DNA from: Paenibacillus tepidiphilus
GTDB lineage: Bacteria > Bacillota > Bacilli > Paenibacillales > Paenibacillaceae
Length of the DNA: 64,000 nt
Direction: 5' to 3'
Assembly: GCF_008635795.1 (NCBI RefSeq)
Contig: NZ_VWRQ01000002.1
Span: forward strand, 62,001 to 126,000
The notes beneath the pieces are model-generated. The model was not told the DNA's origin. It worked only from the letters and a program-made list of their open reading frames with translations, and did not search any database. Below, one piece after another: positions 1-7,719 of this stretch. A program made the position numbers and the translations under genes. The stretch's first letter is position 1, and each line of letters begins with the position of its first letter.

Positions 1-370
1 TTTTGGGGGGATTGTGCAGCTTTATAGCAAACTAACAGCATACCCATCACATCCAGCCAGTGCTTTCAGTACGTCCGGCTTGTCCAGCATGTCCGTGCAC
101 ATCCAACGCGGCTTCTCTCCTCACTTTCCCTTCACTTCCGTACGCTATTCACAATCACATCAACGCTGGATTCAGCCCCGGCAAATTCCAGTCCGCTGGG
201 CTCGCGATCCCTTGCTTCCAGGCACCCTGCTCTTGCAGAGCAGCCGCCTGCTCTAGAAGATTCCTTCACCGTTTTATTTTTCCCGGATATTGTTTCAAAT
301 TTGGAGTGACGAAGGTAACTTTATAATCTATAGTAGAAAGTAAAATAAGCTAGCCTTGAGGAGTTAACCG
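1..370. other. gene-free leader region
   Basis: I see no convincing gene in this stretch. The two overlapping forward frames here have unusual composition and no ribosome binding site. On the minus strand a short open frame can be read between about 80 and 250, but it has no start signal and I do not recognise it. The last 70 bases hold the probable promoter and leader of the kinase gene at 371. Confidence 0.5.
301..327 (+). promoter_or_regulatory. possible promoter of the MEDS kinase gene
   Basis: A perfect TATAAT lies at 322-327. TTGGAG lies at 301-306 with a 15-base spacer, shorter than the preferred 17. The ribosome binding site TTGAGGAG precedes the ATG at 371. The -10 box is good and the -35 is weak. 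Confidence 0.35.
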
Positions 371-1759
371 ATGAGCGGACAAGCCATACCCCTAAATTCT
401 TTGACCAGCGTTAACGACGGAGGCCACATCATCTATTTGTTTGAGGATTCCGCCCGTTACATAGATAATGCGCTGTCCTATATTGCAACGGCCATCGAAC
501 ATGGCCATCATATTCTGCTTATTGAGCAGCCCGGCACTTATCAGGACATCCTACATATGCTCGAGGAGATGATCTCTCCTGACCAGCTTCAATACCTGCA
601 TTATGCCAATAATATAGACTACTACGGCTCCCGGGGAGATTTTGATTTCCGGCACATCTTGACGCATTTTGAAGAGATCACGGCGTCGTTCCGGCAGCAG
701 AATGTGTCGATCCGCACCTGGGCCAATGTAATGACCTGGGGGGACCACGACGAGAGTAAAATCAGCGGCAACTTAATGACGTATGAACGGCATACCTGCG
801 GTGCTGTCCGGGACTTTGGCATGGTCTCTGTATGCGCCTATAATTCCGATGCTATCTCTGCTACCCTGCAGACGAAGCTGATGAGAGAGCATGAATACGT
901 GATGACAGATCAGGAATTTTTCAAGTCGCCGCTTTACAGATATCCCGTTCCGGAGGATGTGATCTTTCCCTCCTTATCCGTACAAAGACAATTACTCAAC
1001 GAGCAAAAGCAGCTGCTGATCGAGAAAGAAGCCATCGAGCTGGCGAACCAGGCCAAGAACGAATTTATCGCCATGATGAACCACGAGATCCGTACACCGC
1101 TGAACGGGGTGCTGGCCATGACGGAGCTGATAGCTGCAACCGGGCTTGACGCCGAGCAAGAAGATTATGTCTCCACGATTAAGAAAAGCGGGAGATCCTT
1201 GCTGCGGATCGTAAACGATATTCTGGACTACAGTAAGCTGGAATCCGGCTTCGGGCAGCTGCTCAAGGAGGCGTTCAGTGTCCGGGAAGCGATAGCAGAG
1301 ACGCTTGATCTTCTGATGCCCTCCATCCGCGGCAAAAATCTGCAAGTCTACACCTCCGTCGATCCGGAGGTTCCGGAGATTCTGATCGGGGATGACGGAC
1401 GGTTCCGTCAGGTGCTGCTGAATTTGCTGGGGAATGCGGTGAAATTCACGGAGGCGGGAAGTGTTTCCGCCCTGGTTAGGGTGCTCCATGCCGATTCCGC
1501 AGCAACACGGCTGCAAATCACGGTTAAGGATACCGGTATCGGCATTCCGCCGGAGAAGCGGAGCCAGCTGTTTCTGCCTTTTTACCGGGTCGATAACGGG
1601 ATCACCCGCAAGACGGAAGGTACAGGCCTGGGCCTGGCCATCTGCAAGCGGATCGTTACACTGATGAACGGGGATATCACCCTGGAAACGGGGAGTACGG
1701 CCGGGGGAGGGACAGTCATCCGATTCACAGCGGAATTCGAACCTTATCCGGGAGTTTAA
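371..1759 (+). CDS. MEDS-domain sensor histidine kinase
   Basis: A cytoplasmic sensor kinase of 462 residues without membrane segments. Residues about 15-180 match the MEDS (MEthanogen/methylotroph DcmR Sensory) domain, as in the segment around GGHIIYLFEDSARYID. A HisKA dimerisation domain follows, with the phospho-acceptor His238 in MNHEIRTPLNG. The HATPase domain has an N box (LLNLLGNAVKFTEAG) and G boxes (DTGIGIP, GTGLGLAICKRIV). The start is supported by TTGAGGAG seven bases upstream of ATG. No response regulator is adjacent, so its partner is unknown. The next gene is a small channel-like membrane protein, probably co-transcribed. In known cases the MEDS domain senses small organic compounds such as hydrocarbon derivatives; the ligand here is not known. 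Confidence 0.85.
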   Translation: MSGQAIPLNSLTSVNDGGHIIYLFEDSARYIDNALSYIATAIEHGHHILLIEQPGTYQDILHMLEEMISPDQLQYLHYANNIDYYGSRGDFDFRHILTHFEEITASFRQQNVSIRTWANVMTWGDHDESKISGNLMTYERHTCGAVRDFGMVSVCAYNSDAISATLQTKLMREHEYVMTDQEFFKSPLYRYPVPEDVIFPSLSVQRQLLNEQKQLLIEKEAIELANQAKNEFIAMMNHEIRTPLNGVLAMTELIAATGLDAEQEDYVSTIKKSGRSLLRIVNDILDYSKLESGFGQLLKEAFSVREAIAETLDLLMPSIRGKNLQVYTSVDPEVPEILIGDDGRFRQVLLNLLGNAVKFTEAGSVSALVRVLHADSAATRLQITVKDTGIGIPPEKRSQLFLPFYRVDNGITRKTEGTGLGLAICKRIVTLMNGDITLETGSTAGGGTVIRFTAEFEPYPGV

Positions 1760-1787
1760 CCATTCCACGAATGAAAGGTGCAACTGC

Positions 1788-2123
1788 ATGATTTCTTTTC
1801 TCCTTACGCTCAAACGTTTACTTAAAGGGCTCTGGCATGCGCTGAAGCTGAAGCAGTTTCAGGCGCTGCTGGTGCTGGTGCTGATGACGCTTTTGTCCGG
1901 CACGATCTTTTATGTCAAAGAAGAAGGTCTCTCCGTCATTGACGCCATTTATGTCTGCGTGACCACGCTAAGCACGGTGGGCCATCCCACCTTCGTTCCC
2001 CAAACCTCTCTCGGCAAAATCTTCACGATGGTCTACATCGTCGTGGGCACCGGGCTGTTCCTGGGCATGATCGGCTACATCGCCTATGCCTTGATTAAAG
2101 AGATGAGCCGGGACGACGAGTAA
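1788..2123 (+). CDS. two-transmembrane ion-channel-like protein
   Basis: A 111-residue membrane protein of the Ion_trans_2 (two-helix potassium channel) type. The first helix is about residues 22-43 (LLVLVLMTLLSGTIFYV). A re-entrant pore region follows (IDAIYVCVTTLSTVGHPTF), then a second helix about 78-104. Short bacterial relatives usually carry TVGYGD or TVGDG at the filter, whereas this protein reads TVGHPT, so K+ selectivity cannot be assumed. No RCK or other regulatory domain is attached. It starts 28 bases after the MEDS kinase stop, with GAAAGGTG upstream of ATG, and is probably in the same transcript. Function is inferred from fold only. Confidence 0.7.
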   Translation: MISFLLTLKRLLKGLWHALKLKQFQALLVLVLMTLLSGTIFYVKEEGLSVIDAIYVCVTTLSTVGHPTFVPQTSLGKIFTMVYIVVGTGLFLGMIGYIAYALIKEMSRDDE

Positions 2124-2198
2124 CTCCTTATTTCCCGCAACCTTCCGTCTAAACCCGCGTCTATACAGCGACAGGTTAAATCTGGAAGGAGTCTTAAC

Positions 2199-3401
2199 AT
2201 GAACCGATTCGCGAAAATTCTCTCAAGCTTCGCCCTGCTCGCTTTAAGCGGCGCAATTGCCGGTGCCTTGCCTGCAGGGCAGCTGGCGGGGCCATCCGCT
2301 TCTGCCGCATCCGCATCGGCGGCCAAAGCCATCACAGCCAGCGACATCCTGCTGAACGACAAGCATATTGATGTCGGCTCGACCCTGCTGGTCCGCGGCA
2401 CCACTTACGTACCCTTGAAGCCGCTGGCCTCCGCCATGGGCTATACGCTTGCCTGGAATCCCGCAACGAAGACGGCCGAATTGCTGCGGCCGGACCGGAG
2501 AGTGAAGCTGACTGCCGGTTCAACCGGCATTACCCTGAACGGTACCGCCGGCACCATAGCCCTCGCCCCCAAGGTAAACGCAGGCACCCTGTATGTGCCG
2601 CTGGTGGCGGGTGCCCGGGCACTCGGCGGAGCCTCCCGCAGCCAAGCCGGTGAAATCTATATTACCGATGCCCCGCGGTATGCGGTGGCCTCCTTGAACG
2701 GCTCCAGCTACTGGGTGTCGCAAGCGGATGGCAGCCTGTACATGCGGCCGGCCGGACAGTCCGAACCGAAACGGCTTGGCCAGCTCGACATGCGGGATAC
2801 CCCTTATCTGCACGGGCTCAGCATCACTCCCGCCGGGCCAGGCACCGTGCTGCTTGAACTGAAGGAGAAGCATTACGCCATGTTCAATGACTTCGAGAAC
2901 AATTACCAGGCACTTCTGCAGGGTGAAACGGTGGTCAAGCAGATGGCCTATCATTACAATGTTGCCGCCACCCCAGCGGCAGCTCCCGGGCCTGCAAGCA
3001 CACAGCTCTACCTGACTGACGGGCTGGTCGTCCAGTATATTCAGGCAGACGGCAGCCTCGGCAGCCCGCTTAATCTTCCGGATTTGACCGGCCAGGACCC
3101 GGAGAGCGGCTACCGCTTCCGCGTGGAATATGCCGCAGCCGATGTCCTGATCGCCCGCTCGCAGCAGACGGCCCGCCTGTATGCGGTGAACCCGGCAACG
3201 GGCAAGGCCGTTGATCTGAGCAAGCAGCTGATCTCGCCGGCCGACTGGCCGGATTGGGAGCGCGCCGACGGCAGCGATCCCTACATCATCCCCAAGATGC
3301 TGACGCTGACGAAGCGCGAGGGCAATGTGCTCACCTTCGTCTACTCGCCGATCATGGGCGGCTACGCGAAGAAGAAGACATATACGCTGCCGCTGCACTA
3401 A
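2199..3401 (+). CDS. secreted copper amine oxidase N-terminal (stalk) domain protein
   Basis: A 400-residue exported protein. It has a signal peptide (KILSSFALLALSGAIAGALP, cleavage near residue 36 after an Ala-rich stretch). One copper-amine-oxidase-N-like stalk domain follows at residues about 45-145, with the repeated motif YVPLKPLASAMGYTLAWN and YVPLVAGARALGG. The C-terminal 250 residues look like a beta-rich or propeller-like segment (YWVSQADGSLYMRP) of unknown role. Such stalk domains are very common in Paenibacillus cell-surface proteins and do not imply oxidase activity. GGAAGGAG precedes the ATG. A bidirectional terminator follows the stop. Confidence 0.75.
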   Translation: MNRFAKILSSFALLALSGAIAGALPAGQLAGPSASAASASAAKAITASDILLNDKHIDVGSTLLVRGTTYVPLKPLASAMGYTLAWNPATKTAELLRPDRRVKLTAGSTGITLNGTAGTIALAPKVNAGTLYVPLVAGARALGGASRSQAGEIYITDAPRYAVASLNGSSYWVSQADGSLYMRPAGQSEPKRLGQLDMRDTPYLHGLSITPAGPGTVLLELKEKHYAMFNDFENNYQALLQGETVVKQMAYHYNVAATPAAAPGPASTQLYLTDGLVVQYIQADGSLGSPLNLPDLTGQDPESGYRFRVEYAAADVLIARSQQTARLYAVNPATGKAVDLSKQLISPADWPDWERADGSDPYIIPKMLTLTKREGNVLTFVYSPIMGGYAKKKTYTLPLH

Positions 3402-3424
3402 TCGCGGCAGGCACAGCTAAACAA

Positions 3425-3458
3425 ACAGCCGCTCGTCCCGTTTGGGACCAGCGGCTGT
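3425..3458. terminator. bidirectional terminator between convergent genes
   Basis: An inverted repeat pairs 3425-3439 with 3444-3458 (15 bp, one mismatch) around a four-base loop, and TATTTTAT follows on the plus strand. It separates the stalk-protein gene (plus) from the ABC ATPase gene (minus), whose stop is at 3463. Confidence 0.75.
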
Positions 3459-3462
3459 TATT

Positions 3463-4467
3463 TTATACAATGGCATTGCTATTCTGCGCCACCGGCTCTT
3501 CATAAATCGAGCCGATGATCTTCTCAATCGGAATCTCCTTGATCGAGATATCAGTAATGTCCACGGACTCGCTGATCCCGTGCAGGAAAGCGCCGAGCGC
3601 ACACTGCTTGGTGTCGATCAGCAGCTCGGCCTCGTAGTCCGAGATCCTCTCCGAAATCTCCACGCCGGGGAAGTCGATGCCTCCGATCGGGGCGGCTGCC
3701 GACAGCCGGACCACCTTCTTCGCGCCCAGGTGCAGCCGCAGCCCGGCCAGCGAATTGTCGTATACCTTTTGGCCCCGATGGATGATAAGCACCCGGTTCG
3801 CCAGCCGCTCCACATCCTCCAGATCATGTGTGGTCAGAATGAACGTGGTCCCTTCCCGGTTCATCTCCTGGATGAATTCGCGGATGCGCTGCTTGGCAAT
3901 CAGGTCCAGGCCGATGGTTGGCTCATCCAGAAAGACCACCGGCGGCGAGTGGAGCATCGCCATGATGAATTCGCATTTCATCCGCTCTCCCAGCGAGAGA
4001 TTGCGCGTCGGCTTGGTGATGATATCTGCCACCTCGAACATCTCCTTAAGCCGCTCCAGCCGCTTGCGGAAGTCATTCGCCGGAATATCGTAAATCTCCT
4101 TGTTCATATGAAAGCTGTCCAGCGGCGGAATATCCCAGATCAGCTGCGATTTCTGCCCGAACACGACGCCGATTTGCTTGACGTATTGATTCTTCTGCTT
4201 ATGGGGGTTGAACCCCATAATATTGATCTCGCCGGAGGTGGGATACAGCACACCGGTCAGCATTTTGATCGTCGTTGACTTCCCTGCCCCGTTGGGGCCG
4301 AGGATGCCGATAATCTCACCCTGCGGCACCTGAAACGACAAATCGTCCACCGAGGTGATGATTGACTTCTCGCGGTGGAACAGGCTTTTGAACACACTTC
4401 TGGCGTCATGGCCGCGGTGATACGTCTCATATTGCTTCGTTAAATGCCTAACCGAAATGATCTCCAA
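3463..4467 (-). CDS. ABC-2 type exporter ATP-binding protein
   Basis: The ATPase of an ABC-2 export system, 334 residues. Walker A is GPNGAGKST, the signature is LSLGERMKCE, and Walker B is VVFLDEPTIGLD, followed by the switch histidine TTHDLEDVE. A C-terminal extension after residue 245 is typical of ABC-2 exporter ATPases. The start is TTG, eight bases after AAGGGG; a nearby ATG is out of frame. It is the last gene of an operon with two cognate permeases at 4532 and 5311. The closest described group is probably the ABC2_membrane_6 exporters, some of which are annotated as viologen exporters. The substrate is not evident. Confidence 0.88.
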   Translation of the reverse strand: MEIISVRHLTKQYETYHRGHDARSVFKSLFHREKSIITSVDDLSFQVPQGEIIGILGPNGAGKSTTIKMLTGVLYPTSGEINIMGFNPHKQKNQYVKQIGVVFGQKSQLIWDIPPLDSFHMNKEIYDIPANDFRKRLERLKEMFEVADIITKPTRNLSLGERMKCEFIMAMLHSPPVVFLDEPTIGLDLIAKQRIREFIQEMNREGTTFILTTHDLEDVERLANRVLIIHRGQKVYDNSLAGLRLHLGAKKVVRLSAAAPIGGIDFPGVEISERISDYEAELLIDTKQCALGAFLHGISESVDITDISIKEIPIEKIIGSIYEEPVAQNSNAIV

Positions 4468-4531
4468 ATGGCATTCCCCTTCTTCTTACGTAAACTCTCC
4501 AAGTGATTCTCTCGCTGATATGCCGCTGCCC

Positions 4532-5314
4532 TCATCCCCCGGCGCTCTTGTAGCTGTGCAGCATGCGGTTGTACAGCCATATGCCGAAGCCGGCAAACAG
4601 GAGGCATGGCAGAATGGCCGCCACATAATAGCCCTCCCACCGCCCGATCAGCGCCGATGCCGGGAAGAACGCAATCATCGAGACCGGGAAGATGAAGGAG
4701 CTTATGGCGACCACCATTTTGGGAAAAATAGTCCCCGGATACCGCCCAAACGCTTTCACGCTCTCAAACATCTCCGGCAGACGCGAGTTCGCCACCCATT
4801 TGAAGGAAATCGCCGCGACGATCAGCACCACGCCAAGCATGACCAGCAGGCCCGCCGCGAACAGCAGCAGAAATAACAGCCACGTCATAAGAGTCATGCC
4901 TCCCACACCGCCAAGCGCATATCCGAAGATGGCCAGTCCTCCCGCCAGCAGCCCGATGCTCTCGATATTAAAAGCCTGGGCCAGCAGCAGAAAGAGGCCG
5001 GGAGCCGGCTTGATGAGCAGCACTTCCAGACTGCCCTCCACCACATGCGACATCGTGCTCCACATAATGCCGTTGAACAGCAGACTTGCGCAAGCGGTGG
5101 ACAGAATGAATACGGCCTGGATTAACAGCGCTTCGTGGAACGTCCAGCCGGCAAAGGAAGCATTGGACTGATAAATAATGACCGTCACAAGCGGAAACAG
5201 TACATTCCCGATCAGAGTGATCAGGCAATTCAGAATGAAATTCATCCGGTACGAAATCGCCGTGGCCAGGTTGGCCATGACGCACACTCTGTAGATGCGC
5301 AGCAGCCGCCTCAT
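4532..5314 (-). CDS. ABC-2 type transporter permease subunit
   Basis: An integral membrane protein of about 260 residues with six predicted helices, resembling the ABC2_membrane_6 permeases that pair with the adjacent ATPase. The frame stays open upstream to 5572, but the real start is the ATG at 5314 (MRRLLRIYRVCVMANLATAI), because this codon overlaps the stop of the upstream permease gene in a TCAT/ATGA four-base overlap, a classic translational coupling. It and its partner permease would form the membrane pore. Operon order is serine hydrolase, permease, permease, ATPase. Confidence 0.85.
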   Translation of the reverse strand: MRRLLRIYRVCVMANLATAISYRMNFILNCLITLIGNVLFPLVTVIIYQSNASFAGWTFHEALLIQAVFILSTACASLLFNGIMWSTMSHVVEGSLEVLLIKPAPGLFLLLAQAFNIESIGLLAGGLAIFGYALGGVGGMTLMTWLLFLLLFAAGLLVMLGVVLIVAAISFKWVANSRLPEMFESVKAFGRYPGTIFPKMVVAISSFIFPVSMIAFFPASALIGRWEGYYVAAILPCLLFAGFGIWLYNRMLHSYKSAGG

Positions 5315-6135
5315 GCCCCCACCCCCGTAAAATGCTTCAAAGACACCGCATATAGCAGACGGCAGACGGCTCCGGCAACGATGACGGCAAGCAGCTGCAG
5401 CAGCAGCACCTGCGGAATCGTCAAGGTGACATCGGCCAGCGTATAGCTGCCGGTATACACCATCGCCGGCACAAAGGCCGTATACTGGAAGGGCAGGAAG
5501 AAGGAAGCAAGCTGCAGTGTCCGGGGGAAGAACACCAGCGGAATGGCCGCTCCCGAGAAGACCTGCGCACACAGATTGAAGATATTGCGGATGCTTGAGG
5601 ACTGCACCATCCAGAAAGCGGTCATCCCGATGCTGTAATTAATGAAGAAATTCATCAGAAATGCCATAGCGATGGACAGAACCGCATAGAACGCATTCGC
5701 CGGCAGTACGTTAATATCGAATACCAGATAGAAGATCAGAAAGCACGGTATACATTCAAACAGCAGGCCGAGCACCCGGTGCCCCACCTTTTGCGATAAC
5801 GCGAAGAACATATGATTGACCGGGCGCAGCGAGAACGTGATGAATTTCCCGGTACGGATCAGCATCTGCAGGTTCCAGTCGGCAAAATCCATCGTCAAAT
5901 AATTAATCAGCAGCGTCGCACAGAAATAAGTGAGCATCTGCGGCAAGGTCATTCCGTTAATGGACGACTCCCCGCTGTACACGGAATTCCAGATGTAATA
6001 CTGCACCAGAAAATAGACCGGTCCTACAAAGATAGAGACCATGGAATGCGACCGGTACGCGCTCCACTCTTTGAACGTCACAAAAGCAACCGCCCTCATC
6101 ACCTGAAAGCGGTGCTTTATGGTCTTAAACATCAT
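5311..6135 (-). CDS. ABC-2 type transporter permease subunit
   Basis: A membrane protein of 274 residues with about six helices. Its N-terminus (KHRFQVMRAVAFVTFKEWSAYRSH) is typical of the first permease of ABC2_membrane_6 exporters, which form heterodimers with a second permease, here the gene at 4532. AGGAAG precedes two consecutive ATG codons, either of which may be used. The stop overlaps the start of the next permease by four bases. The serine hydrolase gene ends 23 bases upstream, suggesting co-transcription. Confidence 0.85.
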   Translation of the reverse strand: MMFKTIKHRFQVMRAVAFVTFKEWSAYRSHSMVSIFVGPVYFLVQYYIWNSVYSGESSINGMTLPQMLTYFCATLLINYLTMDFADWNLQMLIRTGKFITFSLRPVNHMFFALSQKVGHRVLGLLFECIPCFLIFYLVFDINVLPANAFYAVLSIAMAFLMNFFINYSIGMTAFWMVQSSSIRNIFNLCAQVFSGAAIPLVFFPRTLQLASFFLPFQYTAFVPAMVYTGSYTLADVTLTIPQVLLLQLLAVIVAGAVCRLLYAVSLKHFTGVGA

Positions 6136-6158
6136 TCACTTCCTGCCTTTGGTTCAAC

Positions 6159-7340
6159 TTATTCCAGACCGGACCAGATGACATTGTGCGCTCCCATGAT
6201 CCCGATTCCGTCCCATACCTCGTTATGGAAAGGCACATACCACACTGCGCTTACCTTCTCTACCGGGTCCATAAACAACGCACAGGCGCCTGCCCCTTCA
6301 TGAAAAAAAGTGCCTTCGGTATACGAGGTGCTCACATTGTACCGCAGGTCCGGCCCCAGGCCGTACGCCCGGTCGTCGCCGCCCGCTCCCCAGGCGTAAT
6401 TCGGCAGCTTCTCCGTGTTGAAGCGCCTCGTCATCCGCTGGACGGCCATCCGGCTCAGGATATGTCCGCCTTCATATTTTCCGCCGTTCAGGAGCATATT
6501 GCCGAACTTCTGCAGGTCAGCTACGGTCGAGAACATGCCTCCGCCGGTACCGGGCATTCTGATCTCCTCATCCTTATGGAGGTCTTCCACGGTCAGTTCA
6601 CCGCTCTGAAGCTTCTGAAACATGGCTTTGGCCCGCTCATGGCGGATAGCGTATCTGTGGGCTTTTGCGGGCTGCGGATCAAATGAGGTATCGCTCATGC
6701 CCAGCGGCTTAATAATATGCTCTGTTATGTATTCTTCTGCACTGATTCCCGTTACCTTCTCGATAATGGAGCCGAGCAGCACATATCCGAAGGAGGAATA
6801 CATCCACTGGGTGCCTACTGGGAACCGGAGGCCATAGGACAGCCCCGCGCTGATCCAGTTCTCCTTGCCAAGCTCCGTTTGATAAATATAGAACCAGGCG
6901 CTTTGGTAGTAAGCGTCACTGACGGTCCCGTAATCCGGGGCGATCCCGGAGGTATGGGTCAGCAGATGTGCAATGGTAATCGGCCGGAACGGCTCGGCAT
7001 CGAACTCCTTGAGCAGCGAACAGACAGGCTGGCCCATGTGCAGCCTGCCGTCGTCTGACAGCTGCCAGATCGCCGCCGCCGTAAACAGCTTCGTAATCGA
7101 AGCGATCCGGAAGATTGTATCCGTTTGCATTTTTTCCGTGCTCTCTTCCTCGTAACACAGGCGGCCGCCGGCCTGTTCGGCGAACACTTTCCCGTAGCGG
7201 CTCAGCGAATAAATGTAACCGTCGGTAACCTTGCGCTGATTGAGATCCTCGAAGAACCGGCTCACCGCCTCCAGCCGGTCTTTCCGGTAGTTTACTTCCT
7301 GCAGCAGATTTACATCCGGGCTTAATGCGGATAAGGTCAT
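6159..7340 (-). CDS. beta-lactamase-fold serine hydrolase
   Basis: A class C beta-lactamase/D-alanyl carboxypeptidase-like hydrolase of 393 residues without a signal peptide. The S-x-x-K motif is S81-I-T-K84, the second motif is Y181-S-S, and a Gly-rich region (GTGGGMFST) follows. A longer frame opens at 7382, but the ATG at 7340 (MTLSALSPDV) has AAAGGAG seven bases upstream and is preferred. Members act on esters or peptides; many are esterases, not resistance enzymes, so lactam hydrolysis should not be assumed. It is the first gene of the operon with the ABC-2 exporter (23-base gap), perhaps acting on a compound the exporter handles. Confidence 0.8.
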   Translation of the reverse strand: MTLSALSPDVNLLQEVNYRKDRLEAVSRFFEDLNQRKVTDGYIYSLSRYGKVFAEQAGGRLCYEEESTEKMQTDTIFRIASITKLFTAAAIWQLSDDGRLHMGQPVCSLLKEFDAEPFRPITIAHLLTHTSGIAPDYGTVSDAYYQSAWFYIYQTELGKENWISAGLSYGLRFPVGTQWMYSSFGYVLLGSIIEKVTGISAEEYITEHIIKPLGMSDTSFDPQPAKAHRYAIRHERAKAMFQKLQSGELTVEDLHKDEEIRMPGTGGGMFSTVADLQKFGNMLLNGGKYEGGHILSRMAVQRMTRRFNTEKLPNYAWGAGGDDRAYGLGPDLRYNVSTSYTEGTFFHEGAGACALFMDPVEKVSAVWYVPFHNEVWDGIGIMGAHNVIWSGLE

Positions 7341-7414
7341 ATTCCCGCTCCTTTTCGCTGGAGCTGCGCGCACGCGCCCCATGCTAAATTTGATATTTTC
7401 TTACTGAAACTTAC

Positions 7415-7442
7415 AATATAACAATTTTGGCCGGTTCCGCAA
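7415..7442 (-). promoter_or_regulatory. possible promoter of the serine hydrolase/exporter operon
   Basis: On the minus strand TTGCGG (7437-7442) and TATATT (7415-7420) are separated by 16 bases, about 75 bases upstream of the ATG at 7340. The -10 is good and the -35 is partial. The remainder of 7443-7613 shows nothing recognisable. Confidence 0.4.
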
Positions 7443-7613
7443 GGGAAAAAATAACAATAAAAGAACTCACCCTGCCAAGAGTGTGTTGCTGCCGGAACAA
7501 TCGCCGGAGCGTTTCTACAGGCAGAACGGTTATTCAGGCGAAAACAAGGTGAAATTCCCATTCACTATAGTTGCAGAATCCAGGTCCGGCAATCATATTC
7601 AGGCCATGAAAAA

Positions 7614-7652
7614 AGACCGCAAACCCCGCACCTGCATGCGGGCCTGCGATCT
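7614..7652 (-). terminator. terminator of the DUF2264/GH88/lyase cluster
   Basis: A hairpin with outer arms AGACCGCA/TGCGATCT (one G-U pair) and an inner CCCGC/GCGGG stem. It is followed on the minus strand by six T residues, 70 bases after the DUF2264 gene stop at 7720. Confidence 0.75.
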
Positions 7653-7719
7653 TCCTTGGTCTGATCTTCCGGCTCACCTGTTACATCCGGGCGGCGGAAC
7701 GTGCTTCAGAATCCGTGCC

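Noticed and set aside
14..326. Two overlapping plus-strand frames at the window start
   Set aside because: They are short and cysteine/arginine/serine-rich, without a ribosome binding site or family motif.
5315..5572. N-terminal extension of the ABC-2 permease frame to 5572
   Set aside because: It overlaps the upstream permease gene and has Cys/Ala-rich random composition. The ATG at 5314 has a four-base stop-start overlap.
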